Assembly: GCF_964340395.1 (NCBI RefSeq) | Contig: NC_135556.1 | Coordinates: 23,632,723-23,696,722, forward strand | Direction of reading: 5' to 3' | Length of the DNA: 64,000 nucleotides | DNA from: Glandiceps talaboti | Lineage: Eukaryota > Hemichordata > Enteropneusta > Spengelidae | Part shown: piece by piece, positions 59,207 through 64,000 of the stretch | How positions within the stretch are numbered: position 1 is the first letter of the stretch | Layout of the letters: each line of letters starts with the position of its first letter | Notes under the pieces: generated by a model | The model's input: only the letters and a program-made list of their open reading frames with translations | Databases searched by the model: none | Told to the model about the DNA's origin: nothing | Made by a program: the position numbers and the translations under genes

Positions 59207-62200
59207 CCTTTCAGTGTCCAAGTGTTCAACATCTGATATAAAAATAACTTCACTCTAGCAGTTTATGGCAACATGAGTACCTCTGTACCTCCACCACTCA
59301 TAGTTGCCTAGCAAATTTGGCACCAGTGTGCACACGCCATGATCATCACTGCTCAGGGTAGGATATGAGGGCTGAACATAGATTGACTTAGAGATTACAA
59401 GATAGAGGCAAACTCTGTAAAAAGTTCAACCTTGTGATAACAACAGCTTGATTGTGGGTTGATTTAAACAGATGGTACACACGGAGTACAAAGCGTGTTT
59501 GTAAGATTTCAGGTTGGCATAGAAGCAGTTTTATTGATTTATTTCCATATTTTGGTCACGATTGAAGTTGCTAATCTAGGGATTAGAGGGCAGCATATGT
59601 CAGGTTTTGGCCTATTTTCTTTTTGACTTCATATGTTCATATAAATAAAGTATATGTGAAGTATGTGGAAAGCCGATCCTTACTTTGCAGGTCGAATCTT
59701 GATTTGAGAAAAAATGAAATCCATTTCTGTAAATTATATGTTTCCCCAGGTCAGTCGTATAAGGTCACAATGGCAAATATTCGGACACCTTAAAGTAGTG
59801 TTAAACATTAACCATATGTGAATTTTATTTTGTCATTATACATACTTATATGTTTAATCCCTAGGTTTTATGACTGCATTGAATGTTACTTTAGTGTTTG
59901 TTGTTGAGGCCAACCAGAGTGTGTCATGTGGGATGCCCAATCACTGAAAGAACCTTTGTATTTGTTTTCCCCCTCCCCTCAACATACATTATGGCCCCCT
60001 CCTCTCCCAACCAGTCTAGGTAATTTCAGCCAAAATATATCAAGTACCATTCATATGTATGAGATGCTTTCATTACAAATCATGTGACTGTATAGATGAC
60101 CAATGGTTGGGTTCTATTCCATGACATGTTTGTGATTGGTCAAGTGATAAACTCTGTGTCAATGGTCATGACAGGAGTTTTCCAGTACAATCAGGGATGA
60201 CTGTAAAAAACTGTAAAACTCTAAGGTCTTTATGTGTACATCACCAACATTTGAGAGTATTCTGGTCTGTAAATGTCATTCGTACTAAAAAGCACCGTGC
60301 CTCATCTACCCTATTGCATTGGCCAACAACTAAACTAACCCTGTTCAAAGTATCACTATGGTTACATTGATTGTCAAAGTCATTATTATTGTGGAGTCAA
60401 GGTTGCTATGGATACGATCTCATTAGCCATATTGGAGTCTATGGAATTTATGAATGTTTCAGAGATTGAGATGAGAAGTTGTTGTTGTTGACATCGAAAG
60501 TGTCAATGTTGTTGTAAAATTTGTTATCTGTATGGAATTACATCCAGTGAAATGATATCACTTTCCAGTGGATGAGTGATAGAATTTTATAATAAGGCCT
60601 AACAAAAAAAATTTTTTAGAATAGGTGGGGTGGGTAAATTTTTTATTTTATTTTTATCATATGTGAGTGTCTAGTTCAGGTAGTTATGTTTTCTGTTGTT
60701 TTCATATGATCTCTGTGTTATTGGTTTCTTCTCATCAGATGTACAGCCATGACAGATTGGAAGAACAGTTTTATATTATCTTTTTAAGTTAATGTCAGTT
60801 TCCTGATCTACTATTTCTCACAAGACTTCACAATTTGTGCAATTTTTTTCTTGAATATGTCAAAGAAAAGTTTAGGGTCAGCATGAAAAACTAGGTGGGG
60901 TTGTGTAACTGGAACCAGTTTTATTTTCTAGGCCTCAAGCAGAATATTTTTGTCTCGCTCTACTTGTACGACAAATTGGATAAACACGCTTTACTGTTCT
61001 TGTTTTGATGCTAAGCAGGTACAAACAGAGTTCCCCTTCAAACTTATGGGTGTAACATACACCAAAGAGTGTAAAGTCTTACATAAAATACCCCTTTTCA
61101 TGTTTACAGAGTTGTCAAATAATAGCAAGAGAAAAAATATGAAAATAGATAAATAAACAAACTGGGTTTGTGATAGATTATGCTGAGAATTTCAAATTAA
61201 AGATTTCCTAAAAATTACAAAAAAAATCACCTCAAACAAGAAAAAAAATTGTCGCAAATTTTTTTTGACCCTGATAGATAAATAATTATAAAATTATAAA
61301 ATTGAAAAATCGAAACTTTGAAATAATTTAATTGAATTTCGCTAGAATAAAACAAGTTGTAGATGTTGACAGAAGCTTTCATACTTCGTACTTCTTTGAT
61401 TAATAAGTGGGTTTCTAAACTGCTACATTCTCATGAATAAATTATCCGTGCTTTGACAAATTCTCCCCAAGGCATGGAAATGAAATTTCAGCCGTGAAAT
61501 TACATTTTGTTTCCGGTTTAAACATGCAGGGATTTGTTTATCTAAAATGAGTCTAATGTATGAAAATAGAGTTGAAGGACACTGACTTTGATACATTTTA
61601 CTACTTGTTCAATATTATTAAATTAACCTGTTCTGCACTAGCAGTTTTTCCCGCCAAAAATATACTGGTATATATAAAATGTGCATTACTGTTTGTCATG
61701 AACTTTCCGTACCTAAAGTACAAATAAGGAATTGTTCACTTAAGATTTAAGGTACCTGCTATTTGCGTTTTAGATTAGATGGATAAAAATCTAACTGAAA
61801 CGATATTCTTTCAAAATTTTTACTGCAAAAAAAAAAAAAAAAATTAAAATAGTTACAAATATTTCAGTGAAGTCTACATTCAGTCCATACAGGAAGTATT
61901 ATGTAAAGATGCCATGACTGGAGGTCTAATTAAACATCTTAACTTTGTAAAATACAATTTATGTTGTGTGAAGGTGACCATGTTTGGGGATTTAAGTTAA
62001 TTTCCTTTCCCTCCAGGATAATTATTTCCCCAGTGTAGCTAAGCTCAACTTATTATTCATAACTTCCTGTCAAATCTGGTTTTAATCATGCTTGTTGCTC
62101 AAAAGATCATTTTTCCAAAAAACTTCTATACATAATTCATCATTTTTGGATCTGAAAAAACAACCTTGTTTCAATTATAATTTGTTTTGTGTTTTACTCT

Positions 62201-62300
62201 ATTTTTACTACATAAGTGTAAATCCTGTGATGGATGGAATACAAAATTCACATTTTCTATAAAAACCCTCAGATCTTGAGTTGAGTGGGATGGATGTGTG
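59207..62300. other. CpG-poor, AT-rich non-coding stretch
   Basis: No coding exon recognised. An A17 run lies near 61827. Confidence 0.4.
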
Positions 62301-62525
62301 CTTGTGTGTGTGTGTGTGTGTGTGTGTATTTCTCCATTTTTGCTCTAAAACAATTTTGCCATTTAAATTGTGATTGTGATCAAAGGTGGGCACACACATG
62401 CACACACACACACACACACATACATACATACATACATACATACGTACGTACATACATACACACATACATACATACACACACACATACATACATACATACT
62501 CACATACATACATACATACATACAT
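62301..62525. repeat. (TG)n, then (CA)n and (TACA)n microsatellites
   Basis: TG dinucleotides at about 62302-62328. CACA and CATA/TACA tetramers at about 62390-62525, with CGTA and CACA interruptions. This second array directly abuts the 3' end of the retrotransposon fragment. Confidence 0.97.
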
Positions 62526-63570
62526 ATCAAATTCTTTTATTTCCAACTTACATGAACATAGCATGTACAGGTAAAGTATTTACATAATTCCTTTACAGAA
62601 TACACACACAATACCTTGCAGGAAATCATACTGACTAGTGAACGAGTTTCTCTTGGTCACTTATGACAAACGTTCACATGATATCTGGTTGTTATAGTAC
62701 CTACATCTCAATCTCCAAATTTTGTAAGAACCTATTATTGAGCTGACACTACAATATTTGGTGATGGATTTGGAATTCCTTCTATTTAAACCAGCTTTGA
62801 TCAAACCACTTGTGACTTTATGATGTACATTTCCGAGACTTCCAATGACAATAACTATTATTTCTGAACGAAAGCCTGTAGTGTTTATTTCTAGTGAGAG
62901 TGGAAAATATTTGTCGAACTTCTTCTGAAAACACAATGAAATATGTGCATCAAAGGGTACGGACACTTCAACTAATATTGCATGTTTGTTCTGTTTATCG
63001 ATGATTGTAATGTCTGGTCGTTTATGCTGATGTTCAAAAGTTCTCATATGAGCATCAAACATTTCAGGTTTTAAAACCGTGTCTTTGAATGTCTCCTTGC
63101 CAGGATTACTGTTCGCGATTTTACCGAAGATTAAATCAACTATTCTATTGTGTCTTTGTTGGTATAGTTTCTGGAATTTTGTGCAGCCATTCAAAATGTG
63201 TGATACTGTTTCAGTGGGGTGATTGCATATTTTACATGATTTAGTGTACGACTCTGGATAGTACAGGGTCATGAGACTTTCGCACTGCAGGAGCTGTAAA
63301 CGACCTCTCGCGACAAATGATCTCAAATTATCGTCAATCTTGTGATTGTTGAGGTAAGTGGACGATACACCATGGTTTACTTTCCCTGCCTCTCGAGTCA
63401 CTCTTCCCTGTGAAGATTTCGCCTTAAACTCGGATTGATATTGCTGCAGCAGCTGCTGTTTAAATGTTGTGTAGAATTTGTCTGGCGAATCGAAGGTTAT
63501 TGACACTTCCTCGTCTACTGCCATTTCGTAGAGGTATTTATCGTCTCCTTTAATCAAGGAGATGTGCTGA
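62526..63570 (-). mobile_element. 5'-truncated R2/R4-type non-LTR retrotransposon
   Basis: This is a unit of about 1,045 bp read on the minus strand. It holds the 3' end of an element with a restriction-like endonuclease, a 3' UTR of about 135 nt, and AATAAA about 12 nt before its 3' end (GGAAATAAAAGAATTTGATA). It is bounded on the minus strand by (GTAT)n before its 5' end (63571-63596 on plus) and (TATG)n after its 3' end (up to 62525). The RT core is absent, so the copy is dead on arrival, as expected from truncated target-primed reverse transcription. Confidence 0.8.
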
Positions 63571-63638
63571 CATACATACATACATACATACATACGGACA
63601 CACACACTCACATACAGGAGTTTTTGAATCCAAGGCAT
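62661..63638 (-). CDS. C-terminal RT/restriction-like endonuclease fragment of a non-LTR retrotransposon
   Basis: The 325-codon frame starts in flanking microsatellite (residues 1-24, Met-Tyr-Val-Cys-like). Element-derived sequence begins near residue 25. Residues 135-152, CKICNHPTETVSHILNGC, form a C-X2-C-X8-H-X4-C zinc-binding motif. Residues 207-224 give RPD-X14-E (RPDITIID...ILVEV), followed by VPFD and QKKFDKYFPL near 238-247. This CCHC plus RPD...E...KY order is the signature of the restriction-like endonuclease of R2, R4/Dong, NeSL and CRE elements, which nicks target DNA to prime reverse transcription. The RT fingers and palm are missing. The frame is open for about 300 codons after truncation, suggesting a recent insertion. 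The ATG is supplied by host sequence, and expression is not implied. Confidence 0.85.
   Translation of the reverse strand: MPWIQKLLYVSVCVRMYVCMYVCQHISLIKGDDKYLYEMAVDEEVSITFDSPDKFYTTFKQQLLQQYQSEFKAKSSQGRVTREAGKVNHGVSSTYLNNHKIDDNLRSFVARGRLQLLQCESLMTLYYPESYTKSCKICNHPTETVSHILNGCTKFQKLYQQRHNRIVDLIFGKIANSNPGKETFKDTVLKPEMFDAHMRTFEHQHKRPDITIIDKQNKHAILVEVSVPFDAHISLCFQKKFDKYFPLSLEINTTGFRSEIIVIVIGSLGNVHHKVTSGLIKAGLNRRNSKSITKYCSVSSIIGSYKIWRLRCRYYNNQISCERLS
63571..63610. repeat. (CATA)n tract at the retrotransposon 5' junction
   Basis: CATACATACATACATACATA continues to 63595, then CGGACACACACACTCACATA. It matches in sequence and phase type the tetramer array on the other side of the element. Confidence 0.95.
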
Positions 63639-63639
63639 T

Positions 63640-64000
63640 TGTTACATTACTAAGTGTGTGTAGTGAGATATATTTCAAAATTAAAGATTTGATTTATCCT
63701 TTTTGTATTATCTGTGTTAATGTGTAAAAAACAACAGAATCACAGATCTAGACATAATTACTTGTCGATTCAAAGATTCTAAGTCCTACCTGTCCTCCTT
63801 CTCTGTTACTTGATCTCAATACTAGATCCCTGCTTAGACCCATTTTAATAGTCCAAGGTGTCAACTTCATTTTTTTTCGCCCACTTGTCAAACCATATAA
63901 CTACTTTACAGCTTGTAAAGTGCTTGCATCACACTGCTTTCACATGATGATTTTATCACCTTCAGACAGTCTAAAGCTGCTGTGACCCATTACAAAGCAA
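63640..64000. other. Non-coding stretch to the window end
   Basis: No feature recognised. Confidence 0.4.

Overview
This is a eukaryotic, animal-type genome window: AT-rich, gene-poor, intron-containing, and crowded with microsatellites, minisatellites, short inverted-repeat elements and retroelement pieces. A single-exon Sprouty gene (FGF/RTK-signalling inhibitor, Metazoa only), a tRNA-derived SINE and an R2/R4-type non-LTR retrotransposon fragment point to an invertebrate, probably marine. The phylum cannot be fixed from the sequence alone. There is no bacterial gene organisation.

Layout. Positions 1-7.4 kb hold the 3' part of a plus-strand gene: intron-like sequence with a minus-strand SINE (2.80-3.07 kb), then a terminal coding exon (6236-6997) of an unrecognised protein and a poly(A) signal at 7382. 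From about 9 to 49 kb I see no convincing coding sequence. This 40-kb stretch carries a 46-bp x12 minisatellite, very long tetra-, tri- and dinucleotide arrays, an old duplication (10.6/12.1 kb), at least four families of short MITE-like inverted-repeat elements, and repeated full CRE palindromes. The Sprouty coding exon lies at 49221-50261, with a spliced 5' UTR and a probable 3' UTR to about 51.85 kb. Positions 51.1-64 kb are again CpG-poor and without a recognisable gene. They end with a 5'-truncated retrotransposon 3' end on the minus strand (about 62.53-63.57 kb) lying between two (CATA)n tracts.

Two large-scale observations stand out. First, CpG frequency changes abruptly near 9.0 kb and 51.1 kb: the central domain with Sprouty is CpG-rich and both flanks are CpG-depleted, which fits the mosaic methylation of invertebrate genomes. 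One MITE family spans both compartments, and its copy in the CpG-poor flank has lost CpGs by apparent CG->TG/CA changes. Second, the R2/R4-like fragment is bounded on both sides by (TATG)n, suggesting an element that targets this microsatellite.

Only two protein genes and one retrotransposon ORF are supported. Most long open frames here are translations of simple repeats.
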